From Chryseobacterium sp. W4I1 (GTDB taxonomy: Bacteria; Bacteroidota; Bacteroidia; Flavobacteriales; Weeksellaceae), in the NCBI RefSeq assembly GCF_030816115.1, contig NZ_JAUSXQ010000001.1, forward strand, positions 3,286,001 to 3,350,000: a stretch of DNA of 64,000 nt, written 5' to 3'. Numbering within the stretch: position 1 is the first letter of the stretch; each line of letters opens with the position of its first letter. Under the pieces are notes generated by a model, which saw nothing but the letters and a program-made list of their open reading frames with translations, made no database searches and was not told the origin of the DNA. The translations under genes and the position numbers were made by a program. Positions 1-8,772 of the stretch are shown in pieces.

Positions 1-45
1 TTTTGCCATTTTGTTTTATTTTTTGTTAAAAGTTTGTGTTTATTA

Positions 46-1215
46 TTATAAGGTCTGCCATCCGTAATTTGTACCAGTCTGTTTACAGCCAATAAAATTA
101 CCACTTGTGACACCCGCCACAGTGGCCACCTCGTACATTATTGATCCGGCATTAGAGGCATCACATGTTGGTTTTGTTGTAGCTTTTATCTGGATAGCCT
201 TACTTATTTCCAGATCTGCATAGTTTGTAGCGCTTGGAATCATATTGATCCCAACATCAGTGATCACTGTACCTGCAGCTCCCTGTCCTGAAAATACATG
301 GGCAGTATTGGCATATGTGGATTGATTAGCCTGGGAAATACCATTAATTCCAATGGCAATAGAACCTGAAATTCCACTCACCTTATTGGTACTTCCAAAT
401 GCAAAGTTATTAACGGTAGTCACATTACTGGTCCCAAACGCAAAACCACCATTTATTGCATCATTTCCCATTCCTACAGCAGCAGATATTGAGTTTCCTG
501 TTTTATTATTAGCACCAAACGCAAAATTATTACTGGCTAAGGTTGAGTTTCCGGAACCAAAAGCCTTACCACCTCCTGCTACAATATTATCCGAGCCAAT
601 GGCAACAGCAGGAAAATTAGCTCCTGAAGTATTAGCTGTATTTCCTCTGCCGAGTGCAATATTATTTGAAGTGGCATTGATCGTGTTGTTGCTACCCCAG
701 GCTAAGTTGGAACCATCTTCTCCACCACCGGTAAGTCCGCCAGCGATGTCCAGTACTCCGTGAACTTTTCCTGCAGTTATAACCACAAGGTTGGCCACTC
801 CTTTGGTACCCAGATAATTTACAGATGCCGGTGCAGTTCCTAAAGTTTCTGCTGTAGTAGAAATCTCACCTGCTGCATTCCCCTTCACCTGCCATTCTGT
901 ACCTGTCTGCTTTTGCCATTGTGTTCCGTCGAAATAATAATATCCGGGTACCGTTACGTTTACGGTCTGTCCTGCTGGTGCGATATCCGCCAGTGTCACA
1001 TAAACCATAGCCCCGATCTGAGGTGCTCCGTATGTTTTTTTATTCAGTTCTGTTTCTGTGAGCCGGGGTGCGATGATCCCGTCCAATTTACTTGTAATTG
1101 AAGGAAAGCCTACCACATCAAGCGTTACCTGCGCCTGACTTGTATTAATTCCAACTTGTGCATTTATTCCAAAATACATGGATAAAGCTGCGAATGTCAA
1201 TAATCTGTTTTTCAT
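46..1215 (-). CDS. Secreted protein with YadA-head-like repeats
   Basis: A predicted secreted protein of 389 residues with an N-terminal signal peptide (about residues 1-19). The first 110 residues (motifs such as QVGINTS, LDVVG, DGIIAPRLT, YYYFDGTQWQ) match a start I know from an expanded family of surface proteins in Chryseobacterium-type bacteria. Residues about 165-300 are a run of short repeats (AFGSxN, IALGRGN, VAIGSDN, FAFGTSN) of the left-handed beta-roll type found in heads of YadA-like adhesins. The C-terminus carries the family's CDASNAGSIMY motif. No membrane-anchor domain of a trimeric autotransporter is present, so a surface or adhesive role is inference. It lies downstream of another secreted-protein gene and beyond the rplL terminator. 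Confidence 0.6.
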   Translation of the reverse strand: MKNRLLTFAALSMYFGINAQVGINTSQAQVTLDVVGFPSITSKLDGIIAPRLTETELNKKTYGAPQIGAMVYVTLADIAPAGQTVNVTVPGYYYFDGTQWQKQTGTEWQVKGNAAGEISTTAETLGTAPASVNYLGTKGVANLVVITAGKVHGVLDIAGGLTGGGEDGSNLAWGSNNTINATSNNIALGRGNTANTSGANFPAVAIGSDNIVAGGGKAFGSGNSTLASNNFAFGANNKTGNSISAAVGMGNDAINGGFAFGTSNVTTVNNFAFGSTNKVSGISGSIAIGINGISQANQSTYANTAHVFSGQGAAGTVITDVGINMIPSATNYADLEISKAIQIKATTKPTCDASNAGSIMYEVATVAGVTSGNFIGCKQTGTNYGWQTL

Positions 1216-1343
1216 TTCTAATGATATTTGTCTTTTTTTGTGTGTTTTATTTTAGAAGAGGTATATGAGTTTCCTTTTCAGTCAAACTAAAGAAGGAATC
1301 AGTATTTTTTTTCGGAAAATTTTTTAGTGGTTAGGAAGTGCTG

Positions 1344-1790
1344 TTAGGATAATTTGTCCGGAACCTTAATTATACAATTAAAGCCTTTTAAATCTTTAGA
1401 ATTTTCTATAGAAGGAAGTTTTGATTTTTGGTTTTGTATTCTTACCATCTGATCATTCTGAGATCCTATGTATTGAAAATTTGTATTTGGTTTGTAAAGT
1501 GTTATAAGAGAGGAATTCTCGTAGAAGAAATAACTTCCTACATCAGGATAATTATTTTTGAAGTTTTGACCATATAAATCAGCAGTCTTATTTTTGGTAT
1601 CTTTTTTCCCAAAATAGGAATTATTATCATACCCAAAGCTAAATATCCTGTCAGTATTAAAACTGCAGTATGCAACAGTATATTTCTGTGCTGCTAAAGA
1701 CTTGCTTATACTTCCCAGACTCATTGCCAACAACATACTTATACAATATGTCATAGCAGAGCTACGGAAGAGATCGTAACTTTTTTTCAA
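1344..1790 (-). CDS. Hypothetical secreted protein
   Basis: Not recognised. A 148-residue protein with a likely signal peptide (hydrophobic stretch about residues 13-33, ending in SKSLAAQ). The mature part is rich in Asn, Lys, Tyr and Ser with two cysteines (in VAYCSF and GFNCII) that could form a disulfide in the periplasm. The start at 1790 is TTG; it gives a Lys-Lys n-region and lies about 25 nt from a good promoter. The first in-frame ATG, at 1754, would remove the positively charged n-region, so TTG is preferred. It stands between the rplL terminator and the repeat-protein gene on the same strand. Confidence 0.5.
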   Translation of the reverse strand: MKKSYDLFRSSAMTYCISMLLAMSLGSISKSLAAQKYTVAYCSFNTDRIFSFGYDNNSYFGKKDTKNKTADLYGQNFKNNYPDVGSYFFYENSSLITLYKPNTNFQYIGSQNDQMVRIQNQKSKLPSIENSKDLKGFNCIIKVPDKLS

Positions 1791-1814
1791 ATTATGTGTG
1801 TGTTTTTTTTAGTG

Positions 1815-1843
1815 CAAATATAACAAATTTACAATTAAAACAA
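1815..1843 (-). promoter_or_regulatory. Promoter of the hypothetical secreted protein gene
   Basis: On the minus strand a TATATTTG -7 element (1815-1822) lies 18 nt after TTG (1841-1843), fitting the Bacteroidota TTTG-N17-20-TAnnTTTG consensus. The start codon is about 25 nt downstream. Confidence 0.55.
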
Positions 1844-2011
1844 TGTTTTAATAATTTATTTTAACTAAAAAGAAACAATTACATGAATAATAAATATTTT
1901 ACAATAGCAATTATTATAAAATAAACAATCATAATTAAATATAAAATAATATAAAGCAAGTATATTTAATTACTGATATTATATATTGTGTACTTTCAAA
2001 TGATATAAAAG

Positions 2012-2042
2012 CAAAAAAAAGCCCGGACATTACTGTCCGGGC
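2012..2042 (-). terminator. Terminator after rplL
   Basis: A perfect 9-bp GC-rich stem (GCCCGGACA at 2021-2029 pairing with 2034-2042) with a 4-nt loop, followed on the minus strand by eight T. It sits just after the rplL stop, so transcription of the L11-L1-L10-L7/L12 operon should end here and not run on into rpoB. Confidence 0.9.
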
Positions 2043-2065
2043 TTCTTATTCTATAATAAATTGAA

Positions 2066-2434
2066 TTATTTCAATTCTACTTCAGCACCAGCTTCTTCTA
2101 ATTGCTTCTTAAGAGCTTCAGCTTCGTCTTTAGAAATTCCTTGCTTGATAGCAGCAGGAGCTCCGTCTACGATATCTTTAGCTTCTTTAAGACCAGCACC
2201 AGTTAAATCTTTTACCAATTTAACGATAGCTAATTTAGAAGCACCTGCAGACTTAAGAATTACGTCGAATTCAGTCTTTTCTTCAGCAGCTTCACCTGCA
2301 CCACCTGCAGCAACTACTACAGCAGCAGCAGCTGGCTCAATTCCGTACTCATCCTTAAGGATAGTAGCTAATTCATTTACGTCTTTTACTGTTAAGTTTA
2401 CTAGCGTTTCAGCTAAATTTTTTAAATCTGACAT
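2066..2434 (-). CDS. rplL: 50S ribosomal protein L7/L12
   Basis: The stalk protein of the large ribosomal subunit, which recruits and stimulates translational GTPases. At 122 residues it has the usual length: an N-terminal dimerisation domain ([20 protein letters not shown]), an Ala/Gly-rich hinge (about 35-50), and the conserved C-terminal domain with [35 protein letters not shown] and a C-terminal [10 protein letters not shown]. It is the last gene of the rplK-rplA-rplJ-rplL operon, 45 bp after rplJ, and is followed by a strong terminator. In most bacteria rpoB follows closely; it does not here. Confidence 0.98.
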   Translation of the reverse strand: MSDLKNLAETLVNLTVKDVNELATILKDEYGIEPAAAAVVVAAGGAGEAAEEKTEFDVILKSAGASKLAIVKLVKDLTGAGLKEAKDIVDGAPAAIKQGISKDEAEALKKQLEEAGAEVELK

Positions 2435-2479
2435 TGTTGTAATGTTTTTGTTGATTATTTATTTAATTTTTTGAGAGTA

Positions 2480-3073
2480 TTATTCAGCAGCTGGCGTTTC
2501 GTCAGTGCTTTCTGCAGTTGGAGCTTCTGGAGCTTCAGCAGCAGGAGTTTCTTCTACAGCAGGTGCAGCTTCTTCAGGAGTAGCTTCTGCAGTTTCAGAT
2601 TTGTTTTGAAGAGCAGAAACAACTCTTTGAATTGGAGACTGAAGTAATCCGATGATTTCACCGATCATTTCTTCTCTAGACTTAATGCTTACTAAAGCAT
2701 CAAGGTTGTCGTCACCAACATAGAAAGTTTCTTGTACAAAAGCAGACTTCAATGCCGGCTTCTCTTCTTTTTTTCTAAAGTCTTTGATTAATTTTGCTGG
2801 AGCGTTAGCTGTTTCAGCAATCATTAATGCAGAGTTACCTTTGAAAGTTTGGAACATTTCAGAGAAATCTACTCCGTCAATTTGTTCCATTGCTTTTTGT
2901 AAAAGTGTATTTTTCACTACTTTTACTTTGATATTCTGTTTGAAAGCCTGTCTTCTGAAATCAGAAGATTTTGCAGCGTTCAAACCGTCTAAATCTGCTA
3001 CATAAACTACTTTCGCATCCTGAAGCAAATCTTTGATCTCTTGTATTGCTACAACTTTTTGGTCTTTTGTCAT
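2480..3073 (-). CDS. rplJ: 50S ribosomal protein L10
   Basis: Base of the L7/L12 stalk; binds 23S rRNA and the L7/L12 dimers, and in many bacteria autoregulates its own mRNA. The first about 150 residues show the L10 fold (VVYVADLDGLNAAKSSDFRR, VKVVKNTLLQKAM, GNSALMIAE). The protein is 197 residues, longer than the usual 165-175, because of a C-terminal tail of about 40 residues made almost only of Glu, Ala, Pro and Thr. Such a tail is expected to be disordered and acidic; I know acidic L10 extensions in some Bacteroidota but not their function. It is 17 bp after rplA and 45 bp before rplL. Confidence 0.97.
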   Translation of the reverse strand: MTKDQKVVAIQEIKDLLQDAKVVYVADLDGLNAAKSSDFRRQAFKQNIKVKVVKNTLLQKAMEQIDGVDFSEMFQTFKGNSALMIAETANAPAKLIKDFRKKEEKPALKSAFVQETFYVGDDNLDALVSIKSREEMIGEIIGLLQSPIQRVVSALQNKSETAEATPEEAAPAVEETPAAEAPEAPTAESTDETPAAE

Positions 3074-3090
3074 TGTCTTAAGGATTATTA

Positions 3091-3783
3091 TTAGTTAACA
3101 GATTTACTATCAATTGCAATACCCGGGCTCATTGTAGAAGATAAGTAAATACTCTTCACGTAAGTCCCTTTAGCAGCAGTTGGTTTCATTTTGATCAATG
3201 TCGAGATTAATTCCTGAGCATTTTCTTTGATTTTATTAGCATCGAAAGATACTTTACCAATACCTGCGTGGATAATACCGTATTTATCTACTTTGAAATC
3301 AATTTTACCTGCTTTCACTTCAGTTACTGCTTTACCAATTTCCATAGTTACAGTACCTGATTTAGGGTTAGGCATAAGACCTCTTGGTCCTAACACTCTA
3401 CCTAATGGGCCTAATTTACCCATAACAGCTGGCATAGTAACGATAACGTCAACATCTGTCCAACCTTCTTTTATTTTTTGTAAATATTCGTCAAGACCTA
3501 CATAATCAGCTCCAGCTTCTTTAGCTTCAGCTTCTTTATCTGGAGTTACTAAAGCTAAAACTTTAACATCTTTACCAGTTCCGTGAGGAAGAGATACTAC
3601 ACCTCTTACCATTTGGTTTGCTTTTCTTGGATCTACCCCTAATCTTACAGCGATATCTACAGAAGCATCAAACTTTGTAGTGCTCACCTCTTTTACAAGA
3701 GCTGAACCTTCTTCTAGGTTATAGATTCTTCCTTTTTCTACTTTGCTTAAAGCTTCTTTTTGCTTTTTAGTTAATTTTGCCAT
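3091..3783 (-). CDS. rplA: 50S ribosomal protein L1
   Basis: Protein of the mobile L1 stalk that contacts E-site tRNA, and in many bacteria represses its own operon. The 230 residues match the family length. Conserved blocks seen are [30 protein letters not shown], the [15 protein letters not shown] signature near residue 130, and [18 protein letters not shown]. It follows rplK after 11 bp and precedes rplJ after 17 bp, the standard L11-L1-L10 order, indicating one transcript from the promoter upstream of rplK. Confidence 0.98.
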   Translation of the reverse strand: MAKLTKKQKEALSKVEKGRIYNLEEGSALVKEVSTTKFDASVDIAVRLGVDPRKANQMVRGVVSLPHGTGKDVKVLALVTPDKEAEAKEAGADYVGLDEYLQKIKEGWTDVDVIVTMPAVMGKLGPLGRVLGPRGLMPNPKSGTVTMEIGKAVTEVKAGKIDFKVDKYGIIHAGIGKVSFDANKIKENAQELISTLIKMKPTAAKGTYVKSIYLSSTMSPGIAIDSKSVN

Positions 3784-3794
3784 TTCAATTAGTT

Positions 3795-4238
3795 TTAAGC
3801 GTTAGTTGGTTTAGTTCCTGTTACTCTTAACCCCATAGATCTAGCAGTACCAGCTACCATAGAAAGAGCAGAGTCTATTGTAAAGCAGTTAAGATCTGAC
3901 ATTTTATCTTCAGCGATTTTCTTCACTTGATCCCAAGATACAGAACCTACTTTGTTTCTGTTTGGTTCACCGGAACCTCCTTTGATTTTAGCCGCATCCA
4001 TCAACTGGATCGCTGCAGGTGGAGTTTTAATAACGAATTCAAAAGATTTGTCTTCGTATACTGTAATTACTACAGGTAAAACTTGCCCTGGCTTATCTTG
4101 GGTTCTCCCGTTAAATTGCTTACAAAACTCCATGATGTTCACACCTGCAGAACCCAATGCTGGACCTACTGGTGGAGAAGGGTTAGCTGCGCCACCTTTC
4201 ACCTGAAGCTTTACCATTTTAAAGACTTTCTTAGCCAT
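3795..4238 (-). CDS. rplK: 50S ribosomal protein L11
   Basis: Component of the GTPase-associated centre; binds 23S rRNA with L10 and is needed for the stringent response. The 147-residue sequence has the N-terminal domain ([20 protein letters not shown]), the [20 protein letters not shown] linker, and the rRNA-binding C-terminal domain ending in [10 protein letters not shown]. First gene of its operon here: its usual upstream partner nusG is separated by a 1.86-kb gene on the other strand, and rplK has its own promoter about 100 bp upstream. Confidence 0.98.
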   Translation of the reverse strand: MAKKVFKMVKLQVKGGAANPSPPVGPALGSAGVNIMEFCKQFNGRTQDKPGQVLPVVITVYEDKSFEFVIKTPPAAIQLMDAAKIKGGSGEPNRNKVGSVSWDQVKKIAEDKMSDLNCFTIDSALSMVAGTARSMGLRVTGTKPTNA

Positions 4239-4334
4239 TTTTAATTTTTTTAGTTTGAATAATTAATGAGTTTGGAAGCATTATTTATTCAGTAGATCAC
4301 CGACTCACATACAGTAAATCTACTTTTCGGACTG

Positions 4335-4365
4335 CAAAATTATGAAATATTTTTGAAATAGCAAA
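4335..4365 (-). promoter_or_regulatory. Promoter of the rplK operon
   Basis: On the minus strand, TTTG (4362-4365) is followed after 19 nt by TAATTTTG (4335-4342), a close match to the Bacteroidota sigma-A consensus. It leaves a 5' leader of about 90 nt before rplK. It explains how the ribosomal genes are transcribed despite being cut off from nusG. Confidence 0.7.
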
Positions 4366-4436
4366 CGGAATGTGTTGATTTTTAGAAAGAATTAATAATA
4401 AAAGTTTTTAATTATATTTACAAGAAACTGAAAACC

Positions 4437-6299
4437 ATGAAATTTAAATTTATATTTTTGAGTATATTTTTAATGCTTTTCTCTGTCATAAGAGCACAGC
4501 ATGAGTTCATCACCGTATGGAAGCCCAGTAATATCGGTATTTTCCCTTCATTAAGCTCACCGACTCAAATTTACTTTCCCGGAGTTGGAACAAATTATAA
4601 AATATACTGGGAAGAAGTTGGCTATCCTACTCACAACAGTACATTAGACAACGTAACAACATTACTGAGCGCACCTCTTTTAATTGATTTCGGAACCCCT
4701 TTGAATCCTGTGCCTGCCGATGCAACCTACACCTTAAAAGTAAGTAATGAAAATGGCAATTTTCATCGGATCTGTTTTTATGCTCCGAATTTTTCCACCC
4801 ACAGAGATAGTCATAAAATCATCGATGTATCCCAATGGGGAAACATTAGATGGTCCAGTATGGAATATGCCTTTAATTTTTGCACAGAAATGGATGTGAC
4901 CGCCACAGACCTTCCGATACTTTCTGATCTCACCAATATGGCTTCCATGTTTTCTATGTGTTACAAATTGGTTGGAAATCCCACTTTTGGCAATTGGAAT
5001 CTGTCGAATGTTACTAATTTATCCGGTACCTTTTATTTTGCTAAAAAATTCAACCAGCCCATAGGAAACTGGGACATTTCTAATGTTACTGATATATCAC
5101 TCATGTTTATGCATAGTGATCTATTTAATCAGCCCCTAGGAAACTGGGACACTTCCAATGTTACCAATATGCAATCTACTTTTACCGCTGCATTTGCATT
5201 CAATCAACCCCTGGCTAACTGGGACACTTCCAAAGTTACCAATATGCAGAGCTTGTTTTTCGACACAGGAGCATTCAATCAGCCTATCGGGAACTGGGAT
5301 ACTTCCAATGTAACAGATATGAGCTATCTGTTTTCAGGCACGGAGATGTTCAACCAACCTATTGCCGGTTGGGACACTTCCAGTGTAACCAATATGCATT
5401 ATATGTTTAATAAAACGTTTAAATTTAACCAACCGATAGAAAACCTGAATACTTCCAATGTAACAGATATGTCAGGAATGTTTGCAGAAAGCAAACTTTT
5501 TAATCTTCCTATAGCAAACTGGGACACTTCACAGGTGACTGATATGAGTCAAATGTTTGCTTTATCTGAAAAATTCAATCAACCTATAGGAAACTGGAAC
5601 ACTTCACAGGTCACTGATATGAGCTATATGTTCTATGATGCCAAACTTTTTAACCAGCCTATCGGAAACTGGAATACTTCAAACGTAACAAATATGCTGT
5701 ATATGTTTACGGATAATCCCATTTTTAATCAGCCAATTGGAAACTGGGATACGTCTGCTGTAACAGATATGCGCCATGCTTTTAAAAATGCAACCGCTTT
5801 CAATCAGGATCTGGGCACCTGGAATTTATACTCGGTTACTCAAATGAATATGATGCTGGATTTTTCAGGATTATCCTGCAATAATTATAATTCTACCCTT
5901 CAAGGATGGGCAAGCAGTCCTTTTACTCCCAATAATTTAACTCTGGGCTCATCAGGATTGGTATATTCTACTCCTCAGGCGGCAGCAGCAAGAACTAATT
6001 TAACAGGTTTTAAGGGCTGGATGATCACTGATGATACCTACGATGCACAATGCAATGCTCTTGCTACTTCCGAGGTTCATAAAAATGATTTTAAAATATA
6101 CCCCAATCCGGTAAAAAATACTGTTTTCTTCTCAAAAGAATTACAGAATATTGAAATGTACAGTGCAGACGGAAGGCTTTTAAAAAGGAGTTCAAAAGGA
6201 AAAAGTATTGATATCTCAGAATTACCTAGAGGAATCTATATTTTAAAAGCTCATGAAGTGTCAGGAAGTGAATTATCTAAAAAAATAATTAAGGATTAA
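4437..6299 (+). CDS. BspA-family leucine-rich-repeat surface protein with T9SS sorting domain
   Basis: A 620-residue secreted protein. Residues 1-20 are a signal peptide ending in IRAQ. Residues about 175-480 contain twelve copies of a 25-residue repeat with the core FNQPIGNWDTSNVTDM..MF, the DUF285/BspA-like repeat found in surface proteins of Bacteroidota and mycoplasmas. Residues about 545-620 form a type IX sorting domain (KIYPNPVKN, MYSADGRLLKR, LPRGIYILK). The product is expected on the cell surface or released; binding or adhesion is known for some BspA proteins but is only inferred here. It is transcribed against its ribosomal neighbours and separates nusG from rplK. Confidence 0.85.
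   Translation: MKFKFIFLSIFLMLFSVIRAQHEFITVWKPSNIGIFPSLSSPTQIYFPGVGTNYKIYWEEVGYPTHNSTLDNVTTLLSAPLLIDFGTPLNPVPADATYTLKVSNENGNFHRICFYAPNFSTHRDSHKIIDVSQWGNIRWSSMEYAFNFCTEMDVTATDLPILSDLTNMASMFSMCYKLVGNPTFGNWNLSNVTNLSGTFYFAKKFNQPIGNWDISNVTDISLMFMHSDLFNQPLGNWDTSNVTNMQSTFTAAFAFNQPLANWDTSKVTNMQSLFFDTGAFNQPIGNWDTSNVTDMSYLFSGTEMFNQPIAGWDTSSVTNMHYMFNKTFKFNQPIENLNTSNVTDMSGMFAESKLFNLPIANWDTSQVTDMSQMFALSEKFNQPIGNWNTSQVTDMSYMFYDAKLFNQPIGNWNTSNVTNMLYMFTDNPIFNQPIGNWDTSAVTDMRHAFKNATAFNQDLGTWNLYSVTQMNMMLDFSGLSCNNYNSTLQGWASSPFTPNNLTLGSSGLVYSTPQAAAARTNLTGFKGWMITDDTYDAQCNALATSEVHKNDFKIYPNPVKNTVFFSKELQNIEMYSADGRLLKRSSKGKSIDISELPRGIYILKAHEVSGSELSKKIIKD
5048..5830 (+). repeat. Tandem 75-bp coding repeats in the BspA-like gene
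   Basis: The DNA repeats at exactly 75 bp: the codons for FNQPI begin near 5048, 5123, 5198, 5273, 5348 and so on. Copies differ at many positions, so the array is old or under diversification. It is coding, with no spacers, and is not a CRISPR. Confidence 0.85.
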
Positions 6300-6358
6300 G
6301 AAAGAATAAAGAGGAAATATCTATTCCTGAAACATCAACTCCAATTATATTTTTCAAG

Positions 6359-6387
6359 CAAAAAAAATGACCACTTTTCAGTGGTCA
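6359..6387 (-). terminator. Terminator after nusG
   Basis: A 7-bp stem (TGACCAC 6368-6374 with GTGGTCA 6381-6387) is followed on the minus strand by eight T. It ends the secE-nusG transcript before it can run into the opposing surface-protein gene. Confidence 0.8.
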
Positions 6388-6410
6388 TTATATATTTTAA
6401 AAAGTAATGA

Positions 6411-6953
6411 TTATACTTTTTCTACCTGCATATAGCTAAGTTCCATTGGAGTTTTTCTACCGAAGATCAGTACAGAAACTTCAATTTTCTTTTTATCCTC
6501 AAGAATTCTCTCAACAGTTCCGTTGAATCCATTGAAAGGTCCGTCTATTACTTTAACGTTTTCACCTACAATGTATGGGATCTCAATATCGCTTGCAAAC
6601 TCTGAAAGCTCATCCATTCTGCCAAGCATTCTGTTTACTTCAGACTTTCTCATTGGAACAGGATCTCCTCCTTTCGTTAAACTAAGGAAAGATATAACTC
6701 CGGGAATGTTCTTAATAGCGTGAGGAATTTCACCCATCAGATCAGCTTCGATCATCAGGTATCCAGGATAGTAAGGCTTTTCTTTAGGAACTTTTTTACC
6801 GTTTCTAATCTGAATAACCTTTTCCATAGGAATAACCACCTGAGTAACGTACTGCTCAAACCCTAAGCGTTTGATTTCTGTCTCAATGTAGTTTTTCACT
6901 TTATTTTCCTGTCCGCTGATCGCTTTCAGCACATACCATTTCAATTCGCTCAT
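6411..6953 (-). CDS. nusG: Transcription termination/antitermination protein NusG
   Basis: Binds RNA polymerase, suppresses pausing and links transcription to Rho or to the leading ribosome. The 180 residues show the NGN domain (KWYVLKAISGQENKVKNYIE, KPYYPGYLMIEADL, IPGVISFL) and the C-terminal KOW domain (GENVKVIDGPFNGFNGTVE, about residues 128-180). It is 17 bp after secE on the same strand. Normally rplK follows directly; here a terminator and an opposing gene intervene. Confidence 0.97.
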   Translation of the reverse strand: MSELKWYVLKAISGQENKVKNYIETEIKRLGFEQYVTQVVIPMEKVIQIRNGKKVPKEKPYYPGYLMIEADLMGEIPHAIKNIPGVISFLSLTKGGDPVPMRKSEVNRMLGRMDELSEFASDIEIPYIVGENVKVIDGPFNGFNGTVERILEDKKKIEVSVLIFGRKTPMELSYMQVEKV

Positions 6954-6970
6954 TATGGGAAAATACTTTT

Positions 6971-7177
6971 TTAGTTGAACACGTTAATTAGCATTCCAAT
7001 TATGTTGCTGATTGCCTTTGAAAACAATTCATCAACTCCAAAGGTAAATAATGCCAAAATCACTGTAGCTATAGTTACTACAATAGTTGAAGACTGAAGA
7101 TCAGCCCATTTTGGCCATTCAACTTTATGTCTGAATTCGTTATAAGAACCTTTTAAAAAATCGACAAATGAACTCAT
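6971..7177 (-). CDS. secE: Preprotein translocase subunit SecE
   Basis: Essential small membrane subunit of the SecYEG channel. The 68-residue protein starts MSSFVDFLKGSYNEFRHKVEW, with the conserved WP motif (EWPKW) before a single transmembrane helix (about residues 33-55), as expected for short bacterial SecE. The ATG at 7177 is chosen; a longer reading from 7246 would run through tRNA-Trp and is not credible. It lies just after tRNA-Trp and 17 bp before nusG, the usual tuf-tRNA-Trp-secE-nusG order. Confidence 0.95.
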   Translation of the reverse strand: MSSFVDFLKGSYNEFRHKVEWPKWADLQSSTIVVTIATVILALFTFGVDELFSKAISNIIGMLINVFN

Positions 7178-7189
7178 AATTAATATTTG

Positions 7190-7260
7190 CACGGGCACAA
7201 GGATTCGAACCCTGATCAACGGTTTTGGAGACCGGTATCCTACCATTGGACGATGCCCGT
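7190..7260 (-). tRNA. tRNA-Trp (CCA anticodon)
   Basis: A 71-nt cloverleaf with a perfect 7-bp acceptor stem (ACGGGCA with TGCCCGT), discriminator G, anticodon loop CTCCAAA giving CCA, and a T arm with GGTTCGAATCC. The terminal CCA is not encoded. It lies between tuf and secE, the conserved position. Confidence 0.95.
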
Positions 7261-7299
7261 AGATAAAAAGCTTCCGGAGAGTTTCCTTCCGGAAGCTTT
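7261..7299 (-). terminator. Hairpin after tuf
   Basis: A perfect 12-bp inverted repeat (AAAGCTTCCGGA 7267-7278 with 7288-7299) between the tuf stop and tRNA-Trp, followed on the minus strand by CTTTTTATC. It is a likely terminator or an attenuator/processing site between tuf and the tRNA-Trp-secE-nusG unit. Confidence 0.75.
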
Positions 7300-7315
7300 A
7301 TTTATTTTAAGATGA

Positions 7316-8527
7316 TTAGTCTAAGATTTCAGTAACCTGACCTGAACCAACTGTTCTACCTCCTTCTCTGATCGCAAATCTAAGACCTACGTTAAGAGCG
7401 ATTGGCTGTAACAATTCTACAGTGATCTCTAAGTTATCACCAGGCATTACCATTTCTACACCTTCTGGTAAGAAGATCTCACCTGTAACGTCAGTAGTTC
7501 TTACATAGAACTGAGGACGGTATTTGTTGTGGAATGGAGTGTGACGTCCACCTTCTTCTTTAGAAAGGATATATACTGATGCTTTGAATTTCTTGTGTGG
7601 TTTCACAGAATCTTTCTTAGCAATTACCATACCTCTCTTGATGTCAGTTTTTTCAATACCTCTCAACAATAGACCTACGTTATCACCAGCTTCACCTCTA
7701 TCTAGGATTTTTCTGAACATCTCAACTCCTGTAATAGTAGAAGTTAATTTTTCTTCACCCATACCGATGATGTCTACAGGATCACCTGTATTGATAATAC
7801 CAGCTTCGATTCTACCAGTTGCTACAGTACCTCTACCTGTAATAGAGAAAACGTCTTCAATTGGCATCAAGAATGGCTTATCAGTATCTCTTGGTGGTTG
7901 CTCGATCCAGTTATCAACAGCATCCATTAATTCTTCAACGCTCTTGAACCACTTATCTTCAGTATCAGGAGTAGCTGCTGTAGCTGCTGTAAGAGCACCT
8001 AATGCAGAACCTTGAATTACTGGAGAGTTATCTCCGTCAAAATCGTAAGTAGACAATAAGTCTCTAAGCTCCATTTCAACAAGCTCTAATAACTCAGCAT
8101 CATCTACCATGTCAACTTTGTTCATGAAAACAACGATTCTAGGTACGTTTACCTGACGGCAAAGTAGGATATGTTCTCTAGTCTGAGGCATAGGACCATC
8201 AGTTGCAGCACATACTACGATAGCTCCGTCCATTTGAGCAGCACCAGTTACCATGTTCTTTACATAATCCGCGTGACCTGGACAGTCAACGTGAGCATAG
8301 TGTCTTTTTTCAGTTTCGTATTCGATGTGAGCTGTATTGATAGTAATACCTCTTTCTTTTTCTTCTGGAGCAGAGTCAATTGCAGAGAAGTCTTTTTTCT
8401 CAGCAAGACCTTTGCTAGCTAATACAGCAGAAATTGCAGCTGTAAGAGTAGTTTTACCATGGTCAACGTGACCAATAGTACCAATGTTCAAGTGTGGTTT
8501 GTTACGATTAAACGTTTCCTTTGCCAT
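7316..8527 (-). CDS. tuf: Translation elongation factor Tu
   Basis: GTPase that delivers aminoacyl-tRNA to the ribosome. Motifs: G1 GHVDHGKTT (residues 20-28), G3 DCPGH (81-85), G4 NKVD (136-139), G5 GSAL (173-176), then the two beta-barrel domains ending in [11 protein letters not shown]. At 403 residues it is about 8 longer than typical EF-Tu; the extra residues appear to be an Ala/Thr-rich insert after GSALGAL (about 178-192). It is the only tuf in the window, preceded by a long leader and followed by a 12-bp hairpin and tRNA-Trp. Confidence 0.98.
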   Translation of the reverse strand: MAKETFNRNKPHLNIGTIGHVDHGKTTLTAAISAVLASKGLAEKKDFSAIDSAPEEKERGITINTAHIEYETEKRHYAHVDCPGHADYVKNMVTGAAQMDGAIVVCAATDGPMPQTREHILLCRQVNVPRIVVFMNKVDMVDDAELLELVEMELRDLLSTYDFDGDNSPVIQGSALGALTAATAATPDTEDKWFKSVEELMDAVDNWIEQPPRDTDKPFLMPIEDVFSITGRGTVATGRIEAGIINTGDPVDIIGMGEEKLTSTITGVEMFRKILDRGEAGDNVGLLLRGIEKTDIKRGMVIAKKDSVKPHKKFKASVYILSKEEGGRHTPFHNKYRPQFYVRTTDVTGEIFLPEGVEMVMPGDNLEITVELLQPIALNVGLRFAIREGGRTVGSGQVTEILD

Positions 8528-8572
8528 GATGTGAAATTATTTATTTATTGTTTTATTCAAATTTTCAGTGTG

Positions 8573-8714
8573 CAAATATAATGAATTTTTAAATATCAAA
8601 ACCTTTTTATTTAAAAAAATTTCAACATCTTGATCCAAAGAATTGCAAACCCTATACTTCTAAGTATTGAGGTGCAAATTTACACAAATTTATTAATTGA
8701 AAAAAACCTTACAA
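8573..8714 (-). promoter_or_regulatory. Promoter region of tuf
   Basis: Three minus-strand TAnnTTTG matches lie upstream of tuf: TATATTTG (8573-8580), TAAATTTG (8675-8682) and TAAATTTG (8685-8692). Only the last has a well-spaced TTG (8712-8714, 19 nt), which would give a leader of about 150 nt. The first, about 46 nt from the start codon, could act as a second promoter. Confidence 0.5.
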
Positions 8715-8772
8715 GTGTTTTATTCAAAATATAGTCAGGGTAATCTTCTATTACAATGGTATAGTTTTAATA

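Noticed and set aside
2061..2474. 137-codon plus-strand frame over rplL
   Set aside because: Antisense shadow of L7/L12; its Ala/Ser-rich content mirrors the sense codons.
5048..5830. 75-bp periodic repeats as a CRISPR array
   Set aside because: The repeats are in-frame coding repeats of a surface protein, without unique spacers.
7178..7246. Longer SecE start
   Set aside because: The extra 23 residues are encoded by tRNA-Trp; SecE begins at 7177.
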